From: Actibacterium sp. XHP0104
GTDB lineage: Bacteria > Pseudomonadota > Alphaproteobacteria > Rhodobacterales > Rhodobacteraceae
NCBI RefSeq assembly: GCF_025751515.1
Contig: NZ_JAOWLE010000001.1
Span: forward strand, 186,001 to 250,000
Reading direction: 5' to 3'
DNA: 64,000 nucleotides
The first letter of the stretch is position 1. The number at the start of each line of letters is the position of its first letter. The translations under genes were made by a program, and so were the position numbers. This document shows, piece by piece, positions 24,331 through 33,325 of the stretch. Below the pieces are notes generated by a model, which worked only from the letters and a program-made list of their open reading frames with translations, ran no database searches and was not told the origin of the DNA.

Positions 24331-26109
24331 ATGATCAATCTTTCCATTTCGGCGACCTCCAGTGCGATTCTGGCGCTGACCGTCGTGGCGGTGATGTTCG
24401 TTCTGTTCGTGCGCGAACGCTACCCCGCCGAGGTGATCGCGGTGTCGGGCGCGGCGGTGATGCTGTTCCTGGGAATTCTGCCTTATGACAACGCGCTAGA
24501 GGTGCTGTCGAACCCCGCGCCGTGGACTATTGCCGCCATGTTCGTGGTGATGGGGGCGCTGACGCGGACCGGGGCGTTGGAGGGCGTGATCGGCTACGCC
24601 GAACAGGCCACCGACAAGGCGCCGATGCTGGGTATCGCGGGGCTGCTGGGCTTTGTGGTCATGGCCTCGGCCTTCATGAACAACACGCCGGTCGTGGTCA
24701 TGATGATCCCGATTTTCGTCAAGCTGGCACGGCGGATCAACCGCCCGGTCAGCAAGCTTCTGATCCCGCTCAGCTATGCCTCGATCCTGGGCGGCATGAC
24801 CACGCTGATCGGCACCTCGACCAACCTGCTGGTGGATGGCGTGGCGCGCAACGCGGGGCTAGAGCCGTTCACCATTTTCGAGGTCACGCCGCTGGCGCTG
24901 ATCCTGGTGCTGTGGGGGATGCTTTATATCGCGCTGATCGGGCGCAAGCTGTTGCCGCGGCGCGATTCCATGGCCGATCTGCTGTCGGATCGCAGCCGGA
25001 TGAAGTTTTTCACCGAGGTCGCCGTGCCCGAGGATTCCGAGCTGATCGGTGAACCCGTGCGCGGGATTGATCTGTTCAAGCGCGACGGGGTGCGGCTGGT
25101 CGACGTGCTGCGCGGTGACGCTTCGCTGCGCCGTGACCTGAGCAATGTGAGGCTGGAGGCCGGCGACCGCGTCGTTCTGCGCACCGAGATGTCGGAGCTG
25201 CTGGGCCTGCAGAAATCGAAAAGCCTGCGCCTGGTCGACAAGCTGTCCTCGGTGCAGACGACGACGGTCGAGGCGCTGATCTCGCCCGGATGCCGGATGA
25301 TCGGCCGATCGCTGGGCGAGCTGCGCCTGCGCCGCCGCTATGGCGTCTATCCGCTGGCCGTGCACCGCCGGAACCAGAATATCGGGCGCAAGCTGGATGA
25401 CCTTGTGGTGCGCGTGGGCGATACGCTGCTGCTGGAAGGCGCGCCCGAGGATATCCGCCGCCTGTCCTCGGACATGGAACTGGTCGACATCACCGAACCC
25501 ACCGCGCGCGCCTATCGCCGCAGCCATGCGCCGGTGGCGCTGGTCTGCCTGGCGGCGATCGTGCTGCTGGCGGCGCTGGGTGTGGCGCCGATCCTGTTCC
25601 TGGCGGTGATGGCGGTGGCGGTTCTGTTGCTGACCCGCTGTATCGACAGCGAAGAGGCGTTCTCGGTCGTCGATGCGCGTCTGTTGGTGCTGATCTTCTC
25701 GATGCTGGCCGTCGGCGCGGGGCTAGAGGCCTCGGGCGCGGTGGCGATGCTGGTGGGTGCTGTCAGCCCGTTCCTGGCCACGCTGCCGCCCTTCCTGTTG
25801 ATCTGGGCGATCTACCTGATGACCTCGATCCTGACCGAAACGGTGACCAACAACGCCGTTGCGGTTGTGGTCACCCCGATCGCGATCAGCCTGGCCCAGG
25901 CGCTGGGCGTCGATCCGCGGCCGCTGGTGGTGGCGGTGATGCTGTCGGCCTCGACCTCGTTCGCCACGCCGATCGGCTATCAGACCAACACGCTGGTCTA
26001 CGGCCCCGGCGGCTATCGGTTCACCGACTTTATGAAAGTCGGTATCCCGCTGAACCTGTCGATCGGGCTGTTGGCCTCGGTGCTGATCCCGTTTTTCTGG
26101 CCGCTATAG
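24331..26109 (+). CDS. SLC13/DASS-family permease with two RCK C-terminal (TrkA_C) domains
   Basis: A 592-residue transporter. The first half (about 1-200) has hydrophobic helices with the signature MASAFMNNTPVVVMMIPIFV; a cytoplasmic middle region (about 205-395) holds two TrkA_C-like segments (LIGEPVRGIDLFKRDGVRLV and MIGRSLGELRLRRRYGVYPL); the second membrane half contains TETVTNNAVAVVVTPIAISL and SASTSFATPIGYQTN. SLC13 relatives move dicarboxylates, sulfate or similar anions with Na+; TrkA_C insertion is typical of the YbeZ/SAC1-like branch linked to sulfate or inorganic anions. The substrate cannot be settled by eye. Confidence 0.87.
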   Translation: MINLSISATSSAILALTVVAVMFVLFVRERYPAEVIAVSGAAVMLFLGILPYDNALEVLSNPAPWTIAAMFVVMGALTRTGALEGVIGYAEQATDKAPMLGIAGLLGFVVMASAFMNNTPVVVMMIPIFVKLARRINRPVSKLLIPLSYASILGGMTTLIGTSTNLLVDGVARNAGLEPFTIFEVTPLALILVLWGMLYIALIGRKLLPRRDSMADLLSDRSRMKFFTEVAVPEDSELIGEPVRGIDLFKRDGVRLVDVLRGDASLRRDLSNVRLEAGDRVVLRTEMSELLGLQKSKSLRLVDKLSSVQTTTVEALISPGCRMIGRSLGELRLRRRYGVYPLAVHRRNQNIGRKLDDLVVRVGDTLLLEGAPEDIRRLSSDMELVDITEPTARAYRRSHAPVALVCLAAIVLLAALGVAPILFLAVMAVAVLLLTRCIDSEEAFSVVDARLLVLIFSMLAVGAGLEASGAVAMLVGAVSPFLATLPPFLLIWAIYLMTSILTETVTNNAVAVVVTPIAISLAQALGVDPRPLVVAVMLSASTSFATPIGYQTNTLVYGPGGYRFTDFMKVGIPLNLSIGLLASVLIPFFWPL

Positions 26110-26186
26110 GCGGGCTGGTTACTTGCAGGCATGGGGCGCGCTGATCTATAGAGGCGCGAACAGATTTTCCGAGCGTGGAGCGTGTC

Positions 26187-26927
26187 ATGGCAGGCCATTC
26201 AAAATGGGCGAACATTCAACACCGCAAGGGCCGGCAGGATGCCGCCCGGTCGAAGTTGTTTTCAAAGCTGTCAAAGGAAATCACCGTCGCCGCCAAGATG
26301 GGCGACCCCGACCCCGACAAGAACCCGCGCCTGCGTCTGGCGGTGAAAGAGGCCAAGTCGGTTTCGGTGCCCAAGGACGTGATCGACCGCGCGATCAAGA
26401 AAAGCCAGGGCGGCGATGCCGAGAACTATGACGAGATCCGCTATGAGGGCTACGGCCCCAACGGCGTGGCCGTCATTGTCGAGGCCATGACCGACAACCG
26501 CAACCGCACCGCGTCGAACGTGCGCTCGACCTTTGGCAAGCATGGCGGCAACCTGGGCGAGACCGGGTCTGTCGCGTTCATGTTCGACCGCATGGGTCAG
26601 GTCACCTATCCGGCCAGCGTGGGCGATGCCGACACGGTGATGATGGCCGCGATCGAGGCCGGCGCCGAGGATGTCGAAAGCAGCGAAGACGGCCACATCA
26701 TCTGGTGCGCCGATACCGACCTCAGCGAGGTCAGCATCGCGCTGGAGGCCGAACTGGGTGAATCGGATTCGACCAAGCTGGTCTGGCGCCCGCAAACCAC
26801 CACCGAGCTGGATCTGGACGGCGCGCAAAAGCTGATGAAACTGATCGAGGCGCTGGAAGATGACGATGACGTGCAGAACGTCACCGCCAACTTTGAAATC
26901 TCGGACGAGGTGATGGCCCAGCTCTAA
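26187..26927 (+). CDS. YebC/PmpR-family protein (TACO1-like)
   Basis: A 246-residue protein of the YebC/TACO1 family. [20 protein letters not shown] is the diagnostic N-terminus; three domains follow, with [13 protein letters not shown] and [10 protein letters not shown]. Members were first described as transcription regulators and more recently as ribosome-associated factors that relieve stalling at proline tracts. ATG 26187 is preferred over an upstream in-frame codon because GGAG lies 6 nt before it. A rho-independent terminator ends the unit. Confidence 0.94.
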   Translation: MAGHSKWANIQHRKGRQDAARSKLFSKLSKEITVAAKMGDPDPDKNPRLRLAVKEAKSVSVPKDVIDRAIKKSQGGDAENYDEIRYEGYGPNGVAVIVEAMTDNRNRTASNVRSTFGKHGGNLGETGSVAFMFDRMGQVTYPASVGDADTVMMAAIEAGAEDVESSEDGHIIWCADTDLSEVSIALEAELGESDSTKLVWRPQTTTELDLDGAQKLMKLIEALEDDDDVQNVTANFEISDEVMAQL

Positions 26928-26949
26928 GCCGCGCCACCCGCGTTTGATC

Positions 26950-26972
26950 ACAGGCCCTGCGGGGCCTGTTTT
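26950..26972 (+). terminator. Rho-independent terminator of the yebC-type gene
   Basis: ACAGGCCC-TGCG-GGGCCTGT followed by TTT, starting 23 nt after the stop codon. Confidence 0.85.
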
Positions 26973-27017
26973 CGTTTCCGGCTTGCGCTGGCGGGCGGCA
27001 TCGGGTCAGGTCGCGCC

Positions 27018-27929
27018 ATGACCGATACGCAGACCACGACCCATCGACCGCTGACCGGCATCCTGTGGATGCTGGTGACGGGGGCGTGTTTCGTCTGTGT
27101 GACGGCGATCGTCAAACATGTGGGCAGCGACGTGCCCGCGGCGCAATCGGCCTTTCTGCGCTATGTGTTCGGGCTGGTGGCGTTTCTGCCGGTGCTGCCG
27201 CAGATCTTGCGCCACAGGCTGACGGGGCGGCAGGCGCTGATGTTCTCGGCGCGGGGCGGGGTGCATACGCTGGGGGTGTTGTGCTGGTTCTATGCCATGA
27301 CCCAAATCCCGATCGCCGAGGTCACGGCGATGAATTACCTCAGCCCGATCTATGTCACCATCGGCGCGGCGCTGTTTCTGGGCGAACGCCTGGCCGCGCG
27401 CCGGATCGCTGCCATCGCGGTGGCCTTCCTGGGGGCGATGGTCATTCTGCGCCCCGGTTTTCGCGAGGTCACACCGGGTCATCTGGCGATGCTGGTCACG
27501 GCGCTGATGTTCGGGGTGTCCTACCTGATCGCCGGCCGGATGAGCGCGCAGGTCAGCGCCGCGACGGTGGTGGCGATGCTGTCGCTGACGGTGACGGTGG
27601 GGCTGGCGCCCTTCGCCTGGGCTGTGTGGGTGCCGCCGACCCTGGCGCAGCTGGGCTGGCTGGCGCTGGTGGCGGGCTTTGCCACGGCGGGGCATTTCAG
27701 CATGACGCTGGCCTTTCGCGCAGCCCCGATGACGGTGACACAGCCGGTGACCTTCCTGCAACTGGTCTGGGCCACGGCTTTGGGCTGGGCGGCGTTCGAT
27801 GAGGCGGTCGATATCTGGGTCATCGCGGGCGGCGGGCTGATCCTGGCCTCGGTCAGTTTCATCACCTGGCGCGAGGCGCGGTTGCGCCGCCGGGCGATCA
27901 CGCCGGCGCCCGAGGCCACGAAAAGCTAG
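27018..27929 (+). CDS. DMT-superfamily (EamA) transporter
   Basis: A 303-residue protein with about ten hydrophobic helices arranged as two EamA repeats. The first repeat starts LTGILWMLVTGACFVCVTAI; the repeat junction has the conserved YLSPIYVTIGAALFLGERL. Such exporters move amino acids, nucleobases or small metabolites; the substrate is unknown. The C-terminal tail is basic and cytoplasmic. It is monocistronic, with the yebC terminator before and an FnrL-like promoter for the next gene starting 5 bp after its stop. Confidence 0.88.
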   Translation: MTDTQTTTHRPLTGILWMLVTGACFVCVTAIVKHVGSDVPAAQSAFLRYVFGLVAFLPVLPQILRHRLTGRQALMFSARGGVHTLGVLCWFYAMTQIPIAEVTAMNYLSPIYVTIGAALFLGERLAARRIAAIAVAFLGAMVILRPGFREVTPGHLAMLVTALMFGVSYLIAGRMSAQVSAATVVAMLSLTVTVGLAPFAWAVWVPPTLAQLGWLALVAGFATAGHFSMTLAFRAAPMTVTQPVTFLQLVWATALGWAAFDEAVDIWVIAGGGLILASVSFITWREARLRRRAITPAPEATKS

Positions 27930-27934
27930 GCAGT

Positions 27935-27976
27935 TTGATCCGGGTCAAGGTTGGCGCCGGGGCGCTGCTCTAGCGT
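27935..27976 (+). promoter_or_regulatory. FnrL-type box and class II promoter of the DUF465 gene
   Basis: TTGAT-CCGG-GTCAA at 27935-27948 matches the FNR/FnrL dyad. A TAGCGT -10-like element lies at 27971-27976, placing the box centre near -41.5 of a start at about 27983. The gene start follows 24 nt later. The same geometry recurs at 50740-50781. Confidence 0.6.
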
Positions 27977-28006
27977 GAGACAAACGTCACAGGAAGGAGA
28001 CTGAAA

Positions 28007-28255
28007 ATGTCGCATACCCCCCATGAACTGGCTGAAGAATTCCCCGATCAGGCCGAGGCCATCCATGCGCTGAAAACCAGCGACAGCCACTTTGCCCGGC
28101 TGGTGGAGGAATATCACGAGATCAACCGCGCCATTCACCGCGCCGAGACCAATGTCGAGCCCACCGAAGAGCTGCACGAGGTCGAAATGCGCAAGAAACG
28201 CATGGCGCTGAAGGATGAGATCGCCCGCGCCCTGTCAGCGGCCGCAGGCGCCTGA
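28007..28255 (+). CDS. YdcH/DUF465-family small helical protein
   Basis: An 82-residue, two-helix coiled-coil protein of the DUF465 (YdcH) family. The first helix ends with HALKTSDSHFARLVEEYHEI and the second with EMRKKRMALKDEIARAL; this hairpin defines the family. Function is unknown, though members are abundant and sometimes stress-regulated. AGGAAGGAG precedes the ATG. The FnrL-type box upstream suggests induction when oxygen is low, as for some Rhodobacter DUF465 genes. Confidence 0.88.
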   Translation: MSHTPHELAEEFPDQAEAIHALKTSDSHFARLVEEYHEINRAIHRAETNVEPTEELHEVEMRKKRMALKDEIARALSAAAGA

Positions 28256-28263
28256 TACATGTG

Positions 28264-28288
28264 GCCCCGTCCGCCGGGCGGGCGGGGC
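28264..28288. terminator. Hairpin between the convergent DUF465 and pccR genes
   Basis: GCCCCG-TCCGCC pairs with GGGCGGG-CGGGGC in the 32-bp convergent gap. There is no T run beyond TATT, so it may serve as a weak terminator for either strand. Confidence 0.4.
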
Positions 28289-29691
28289 TATTCGGCAACC
28301 TCGTAGGGCAGGATGCCGCGTTTGTTCGGGTCGATGGTCAGGCGTCGCTCTAGCGGCGGAACCGACCGCTGGGCGCAGTTGCGGCGCTCGCAGATCCGGC
28401 AGGAAATCCCGATCGGCTCGAACGCTGAGGCGCGGGTGATGTCCATATCATCGGCATAGACGATCTGGCTGGCGTGCTGCACCTCGCAGCCCAGCCCGAT
28501 GGCAAAGCGCCGGATCGGTGCGCCCCAGGCGCCGCCGCGCTTGGTCACGTCATGGGCCAGACAGAAATAGCGCGCGCCGTCCGAGGTTTCGGCCAGCTGC
28601 CGCAGGAACCGGCCCGGCGCTTCGAACGCATGGTGGGCGTTCCACAGCGGGCAGGCGCCGCCAAAGCGCGCGAATTGCAACCGCGTGGCCGAGTGGCGCT
28701 TGGTGATCGTGCCGGCCTGATCGACGCGGGCAAAGAAGAACGGCACGCCCTTGGCGCCGGGGCGCTGCATGGTCGACAGGCGATGCGCCACCTGTTCCAG
28801 CGAGGCGCCGAACAGGTCGATCAGGCGTTCCAGATCGTGGCGGGTGCTTTGCGCGGCATCCAGGAACCGTTGATAGGGCAGCAGCGCGGCGCCGGCGAAA
28901 TAGTTGGCCAGGCCGACGCGGGCGATGGCGCGGGCCTCTTCGCTTTGGAACCGGGCCATGTCCAGCGTCGCATCCAGCAGGTCGGGATATTTCATGATCG
29001 CGACCTGGTGCAGCAGCTGGAACCGCTGCGTCGCGGGGGTAGAGCGCGAGTTCAGCGTCAGGACGTTGTGTTCGAAATCAAAGCGCCGCAGCCCGGCATT
29101 GTGATCGTTGCGGACGGTAATCCCGATATCTTCCAGGGCTTTACGTGCCAGCGCCATCGGGTCGCCCCGGTTGCCGCCCGGACAGGCAAAGCGTTCGGCG
29201 GCGCGGTCGACCGCGTCGATGTAGTTGTCGCAATAGTGGAAGAAATCGCGCACCTCTTCCCAGGGGCTGGGGCGCACGCGGGCGTCGTCGCGGCCCAGCG
29301 CCTCGTCCAGCTGGGCCAGGCGTTCATGGGTCTGGCGATAGGCGCGATGCAGGTCGAGAAAGGCCCGCGCCAGTGCCGGCGCGTTCGAGGCCGTCAGCCG
29401 CAGATCGGCCAGCGGCGGCGCGGCATCGGCAAAGACCGGATCGGCCAGAGCCTCGCGCATGTCGGTGATGATGCGCTCGGCATCGCCGGCCGACAGTTCG
29501 GTTACGTCAAAGCCGAACTCCTGTGCCAGCGCCAGCACCACCCCGGTGGAAACGGGGCGGTTGTTGTTCTCCATCTGGTTCAGGTAGGGCAGGCTGATGC
29601 CCAGCTTGGCGGCAAAGTCCTTTTGCGTGATCCCCAGGCGTGTCCGCGTCTCGCGCAGCTTGACCCCGGCATAGAGTTTCTGATTGGCCAT
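28288..29691 (-). CDS. pccR: Short-chain fatty acyl-CoA regulator, PccR-type
   Basis: A 467-residue ScfR-family regulator. An XRE helix-turn-helix lies at residues 8-62 (VKLRETRTRLGITQKDFAAK, PYLNQMENN); the middle is an IrrE-like domain (LNSRSTPATQRFQLLHQVAI); the C-terminal domain ends with a Cys cluster (Cys431, 434, 439: ISCRICERRNC). In Rhodobacter sphaeroides the homologue PccR controls pccB in response to propionyl-CoA. Context supports the same role: pccB lies 1.5 kb away beyond an MFS gene, and TTTGCAAA-type sites flank both. ATG 29691 is preceded by AGGTG. The RamB-type glyoxylate regulator is a paralogue, less likely here. Confidence 0.87.
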   Translation of the reverse strand: MANQKLYAGVKLRETRTRLGITQKDFAAKLGISLPYLNQMENNNRPVSTGVVLALAQEFGFDVTELSAGDAERIITDMREALADPVFADAAPPLADLRLTASNAPALARAFLDLHRAYRQTHERLAQLDEALGRDDARVRPSPWEEVRDFFHYCDNYIDAVDRAAERFACPGGNRGDPMALARKALEDIGITVRNDHNAGLRRFDFEHNVLTLNSRSTPATQRFQLLHQVAIMKYPDLLDATLDMARFQSEEARAIARVGLANYFAGAALLPYQRFLDAAQSTRHDLERLIDLFGASLEQVAHRLSTMQRPGAKGVPFFFARVDQAGTITKRHSATRLQFARFGGACPLWNAHHAFEAPGRFLRQLAETSDGARYFCLAHDVTKRGGAWGAPIRRFAIGLGCEVQHASQIVYADDMDITRASAFEPIGISCRICERRNCAQRSVPPLERRLTIDPNKRGILPYEVAE

Positions 29692-29699
29692 CGACACAC

Positions 29700-29736
29700 C
29701 TTTGCATTTTGCTGAAGGCATCGTGCCGTTTGCAAA
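29700..29736. promoter_or_regulatory. Candidate PccR operators upstream of pccR
   Basis: CTTTGCATTTTGCTG at 29700-29714 touches the pccR ribosome binding region, and the perfect palindrome TTTGCAAA lies at 29729-29736. Both fall in the 63-nt gap between the MFS stop and the pccR start, a position suited to autoregulation. Confidence 0.6.
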
Positions 29737-29754
29737 TCGACCGCGCAAGGGGGC

Positions 29755-30981
29755 TTATTGGCCGGGCAGGGGGCCTTGGGCGCGATTGATGTGCTGGACA
29801 TAGAGGGTAAAACCGATTCCCGCGGCCGCGGTCAGCAGCATGATTGCCAGCAACGGGTAGACCCCCCAGCCGGGTTTCAGGAGCGCGCCCGCCGCCGCCG
29901 ACAGGGCCGCCCCGCCGCCGATCATGATCGCGCCGCTCAGCCCGCTGGCGGTGCCCGCCAGCCGGGGCCGCACCGACAGCGCGCCCGCCGTCGCGTTCGG
30001 CAGCACCATGCCATTGCCCAGGCCCACCATGCTGGTCAGGCCGAAAAATGCCAGCGGATGCGTGGCGCCGCCGAGGAACAGCGCCAGAGACACCGCCAGC
30101 CCGGCAAAGACGATGATCGCGCCCGTCAGCATCATCCAGGTGATGCCCATGCGGGTCGAGAACCGGGCAGAGATGAAATTGCCCGCAATATATCCGAATG
30201 CCGGCGCGCCGAGATAAAGGCCCAGCAGGGTCGGGCCCAGCGCGAACACCGCCGAGCCCACCAGGGGCGCGCCGCCCAGAAAGGCAAAGAAGGTGCCCGA
30301 GGACATGGCCGCGGCCAGCGTATAGCCCCAGAACCGGCGCGAGGTCAGCAGCTCGGGGTATTCGCCGAACTGGGCAAGCAGCGTGATATCGCTGGGTTTC
30401 CCGGTTTCTCCGAGGTCGAACCAGGTCAGCGCCATCACCGCCAGCCCGGCCACCAGCAGGGCGACAAAGCTGGCCTGCCAGCCGAACTGGTCATCAAGAA
30501 CGCCGCCCAGCATAGGGCCCAGCATCGGGACAAGCGCCATGCCCATGGTGACATAGCTGATCATCGAGGCGGCCTCTTCATCGGGGACGATGTCGCGCAC
30601 CACCGCGCGTGACAGCACCATGGCTGCCGCGATGATGGCCTGGGCCATGCGGCAGGCCAGGAAGATTTCGATGTTGGGGGCGAAAAGACAGCCCAAAGTG
30701 GCCAGCAAAAACGCCCCGCAAGCCCAGAGAATCACCGGCCTGCGACCGTATTTGTCGGCCACCGGACCGATGAAAATCTGCAAAACACCGTTCATGCCGA
30801 GGTAGAGCGCGACCGACAGTTGCATGAGCCTGTAATCGGTATGAAAAAATTCTGTCATCCGCGGCAGGGATGGCAGAAAAATGTTCATTGATAGCGCCGA
30901 AATACCGGCTAATAGCACCAAGGTGACGATATGCGGCGGGGTGGCGCGATCGAGAAAGAGGATCGCGGGTTTCTGTGACAT
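29755..30981 (-). CDS. Bcr/CflA-type MFS multidrug efflux transporter
   Basis: A 408-residue, 12-helix major facilitator protein of the Bcr/CflA drug:H+ antiporter group. MNIFLPSLPRMTEFFHTDY and the loop motif GPVADKYGRRPVILWACG (the D/R-rich motif A) are characteristic. Such proteins export bicyclomycin, chloramphenicol or small metabolites. It is divergent from pccB and co-directional with pccR (63-nt gap), so it could be transcribed from the PccR-controlled intergenic region; a link with propionate metabolism is only inferred. Confidence 0.88.
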   Translation of the reverse strand: MSQKPAILFLDRATPPHIVTLVLLAGISALSMNIFLPSLPRMTEFFHTDYRLMQLSVALYLGMNGVLQIFIGPVADKYGRRPVILWACGAFLLATLGCLFAPNIEIFLACRMAQAIIAAAMVLSRAVVRDIVPDEEAASMISYVTMGMALVPMLGPMLGGVLDDQFGWQASFVALLVAGLAVMALTWFDLGETGKPSDITLLAQFGEYPELLTSRRFWGYTLAAAMSSGTFFAFLGGAPLVGSAVFALGPTLLGLYLGAPAFGYIAGNFISARFSTRMGITWMMLTGAIIVFAGLAVSLALFLGGATHPLAFFGLTSMVGLGNGMVLPNATAGALSVRPRLAGTASGLSGAIMIGGGAALSAAAGALLKPGWGVYPLLAIMLLTAAAGIGFTLYVQHINRAQGPLPGQ

Positions 30982-31037
30982 TTCTATGACTTAGGCTGTT
31001 GTGGTGAGCTTGTCCATATGTTCATATGGGGAGGCGA

Positions 31038-31086
31038 TTTGCAGATTTTGCAATTCGCAACTCGACGCCTGACAAAACTTTGCAAA
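31038..31086. promoter_or_regulatory. Candidate PccR operators in the MFS/pccB divergent promoter
   Basis: Direct repeats TTTGCAGAT (31038-31046) and TTTGCAATT (31047-31055) abut, and a perfect palindrome TTTGCAAA lies at 31079-31086, 74 bp before the pccB start. The region 30982-31159 (178 bp) holds no gene and must serve both genes. The pattern agrees with the PccR-type site remembered from Rhodobacter. Confidence 0.6.
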
Positions 31087-31159
31087 TACGCTCAAATTTC
31101 CTTTGTAGAGTGCGTCAGAGGCTGTAGGGTGTTGTGAATTCGGCATGGGAAGGGTCAAA

Positions 31160-32692
31160 ATGAAAGATATCCTGCAAGAACTAGAAGACCGCCGTTCCGC
31201 TGCCCGCTTGGGAGGTGGACAGAAGCGGATCGACAGCCAGCACGCCAAGGGCAAGCTGACGGCGCGTGAACGTGTCGAGCTGCTGCTCGACGAGGGCTCG
31301 TTTGAAGAGTTCGATATGTTCAAGGCGCATCGTTGCACCGACTTCGGCATGGAAGAAGACAAACCCGCCGGCGACGGCGTGATCACTGGCTGGGGTACGA
31401 TCAACGGTCGTATGGTCTATGTGTTCTCTCAGGACTTCACGGTTCTGGGCGGGTCGGTTTCGGCGACCCACGCACAGAAGATCTGCAAGATCATGGACAT
31501 GGCCGTGCAGAACGGCGCGCCGGTCATCGGTCTGAATGACTCGGGCGGTGCCCGTATCCAGGAGGGCGTCGATGCTCTGGCCGGTTATGCCGAGATCTTC
31601 CAGCGCAACATCATGGCCTCGGGCGTGGTGCCGCAGATCAGCGTGATCATGGGCCCCTGCGCCGGTGGTGCGGTGTATTCGCCGGCGATGACCGACTTCA
31701 TCTTCATGGTCAAGGACACGTCCTACATGTTCGTGACCGGCCCCGACGTTGTGAAGACCGTCACCAACGAGGTCGTCACCGCCGAGGAACTGGGCGGTGC
31801 CAGCACCCACACCAAGAAATCCTCGGTTGCCGATGGCGCCTTCGACAACGATGTCGAAGCCCTGGCCGAAGTGCGCCGTCTGGTGGACTTCCTGCCGCTG
31901 AACAACCGTGAAAAGCCGCCGGTGCGTCCGTTCTTTGACAAGCCGTCGCGCCTGGAAGACAGCCTCGACACGCTGATCCCCGACAACCCGAACCAGCCCT
32001 ACGACATGAAAGAGCTGATCCTGAAGGTTGCCGACGAGGGCGATTTCTACGAGATCCAGGAAGATTACGCCAAGAACATCATCACCGGTTTCATGCGCCT
32101 CGAAGGCCAGACCGTGGGTGTTGTCGCCAACCAGCCGATGGTGCTGGCCGGCTGTCTCGACATCGACAGCTCGCGCAAGGCGGCCCGTTTCGTGCGCTTC
32201 TGTGACGCGTTCGAAATTCCGATCCTGACCCTGGTCGACGTGCCCGGCTTCCTGCCCGGTACCAGCCAGGAATATGGCGGCGTCATCAAGCACGGTGCCA
32301 AGCTGCTGTTCGCCTATGGCGAAGCCACCGTGCCGAAGGTGACCGTGATCACCCGCAAGGCCTATGGCGGTGCCTATGACGTTATGGCGTCCAAGCATCT
32401 GCGCGGCGACTTCAACTATGCCTGGCCGACCGCTCAGATCGCGGTGATGGGTGCCAAGGGCGCGACCGAGATCCTGTATCGCTCGGAACTGGGTGATGCG
32501 GACAAGATCGCCAAGCGCACCGAGGATTACGAAGGCCGCTTTGCCAACCCGTTTGTCGCGGCCGAGCGTGGCTTTATCGACGAGGTCATCATGCCCCATT
32601 CCACCCGGAAACGGGTTGCGCGCGCCTTTGCGTCGCTGCGGGGCAAACAGCTGACCAACCCGTGGAAAAAGCACGATAACATCCCGCTTTAA
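31160..32692 (+). CDS. pccB: Propionyl-CoA carboxylase, carboxyltransferase (beta) subunit
   Basis: A 510-residue carboxyltransferase that moves CO2 from carboxybiotin to propionyl-CoA, giving (S)-methylmalonyl-CoA. Crotonase-like oxyanion-hole motifs are [16 protein letters not shown] and [20 protein letters not shown] in the N half, and [22 protein letters not shown] and [19 protein letters not shown] in the C half. ATG 31160 has GGAAGGG upstream; an in-frame codon 15 nt earlier is less likely. It forms the head of the pcc cluster, whose alpha subunit is 1.6 kb downstream. Confidence 0.95.
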   Translation: MKDILQELEDRRSAARLGGGQKRIDSQHAKGKLTARERVELLLDEGSFEEFDMFKAHRCTDFGMEEDKPAGDGVITGWGTINGRMVYVFSQDFTVLGGSVSATHAQKICKIMDMAVQNGAPVIGLNDSGGARIQEGVDALAGYAEIFQRNIMASGVVPQISVIMGPCAGGAVYSPAMTDFIFMVKDTSYMFVTGPDVVKTVTNEVVTAEELGGASTHTKKSSVADGAFDNDVEALAEVRRLVDFLPLNNREKPPVRPFFDKPSRLEDSLDTLIPDNPNQPYDMKELILKVADEGDFYEIQEDYAKNIITGFMRLEGQTVGVVANQPMVLAGCLDIDSSRKAARFVRFCDAFEIPILTLVDVPGFLPGTSQEYGGVIKHGAKLLFAYGEATVPKVTVITRKAYGGAYDVMASKHLRGDFNYAWPTAQIAVMGAKGATEILYRSELGDADKIAKRTEDYEGRFANPFVAAERGFIDEVIMPHSTRKRVARAFASLRGKQLTNPWKKHDNIPL

Positions 32693-32716
32693 TCAAGCGT
32701 GACAGGGAGGAGCCCC

Positions 32717-33325
32717 ATGCGTGACGCGTGGCAGAACATCCGGAAGGACGGCGTGAGCACGTGTGCCCGCCATCTGGCCTGGCAAAGTGCCGGGGCAGCC
32801 GGGATGGCGCTGCCGGGTGCCGGGGTGTGGGGCTTTTCCAACAACGAGATCCGTCTGGGATCTGTGGCGCACTCTCCGGCGCCTGAGCAGGTTCTGGGCG
32901 GTGATGCGGATCAAGGAGGAGGGTTCGCATCACAAGGTCCGGGCGGGGGGTCGTGTTCACGCCCGGACCTTACCCTTATTTCCCAGCGCCATGCGGTTGA
33001 GTCTTTCCCGCAACAGCGCAACCGGTCGCGAAAAGCGGCATGTGACAACGCTTCTGTTTGGGCTATCATTAGGGGTGTGCCCCTTATTCGGGCCCTTAAC
33101 AGTAACAGGAGTGAACTATGTCGAATCCGGTCAAAACCCTCGTCGCCCTTTGCCTGGTCGCCTTTGCGGCAGCCTGCGCAGCCGAGGAAGAAACCGTGTA
33201 TGTCGAGCCCGAGCCCGTCATGTCGGAACCGGCCTACACCAAATACTGAGTTTTCTGCGGGGCAGGGCCTGCGTCCTGCCCCGACCAGACGCCCCCTTCG
33301 GGTCGCGGAGGGCGCGTCATGCTAA
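32717..33325 (+). CDS. Hypothetical gene after pccB; coding signal credible only in the first ~65 codons
   Basis: The frame opens 24 nt after pccB with a strong GGGAGGAG site before ATG 32717. The first 62 codons have the high third-position G+C of real genes and end near PAPEQVLGGDADQ. Beyond that the codon pattern degrades, and from 33118 the frame overlaps a small lipoprotein gene in another frame. A perfect 10-bp inverted repeat at 32936-32969 sits where the signal ends. A shorter true protein with a frameshift, or a decayed gene, seems likely. No homologue is recognised. Confidence 0.35.
   Translation: MRDAWQNIRKDGVSTCARHLAWQSAGAAGMALPGAGVWGFSNNEIRLGSVAHSPAPEQVLGGDADQGGGFASQGPGGGSCSRPDLTLISQRHAVESFPQQRNRSRKAACDNASVWAIIRGVPLIRALNSNRSELCRIRSKPSSPFAWSPLRQPAQPRKKPCMSSPSPSCRNRPTPNTEFSAGQGLRPAPTRRPLRVAEGASC
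32936..32969 (+). terminator. Hairpin inside the pccB-pccA gap
   Basis: Perfect arms GGTCCGGGCG (32936-32945) and CGCCCGGACC (32960-32969) with a 14-nt loop, followed by TTACCCTTATTT. It may attenuate transcription downstream of pccB. Confidence 0.5.
33118..33249 (+). CDS. Small lipoprotein in the pcc cluster
   Basis: A 43-residue peptide. The signal sequence VKTLVALCLVAFAAAC ends in a lipobox Cys at residue 20, so the mature lipoprotein is about 24 residues, very acidic (AEEETVYVEPEPVMSEPAY). An AGGAG site lies 8 nt before the ATG. I recall similar tiny lipoproteins next to propionyl-CoA carboxylase genes in other Rhodobacteraceae. Function unknown; the gene is too short for many annotation pipelines. 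Confidence 0.7.
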   Translation: MSNPVKTLVALCLVAFAAACAAEEETVYVEPEPVMSEPAYTKY

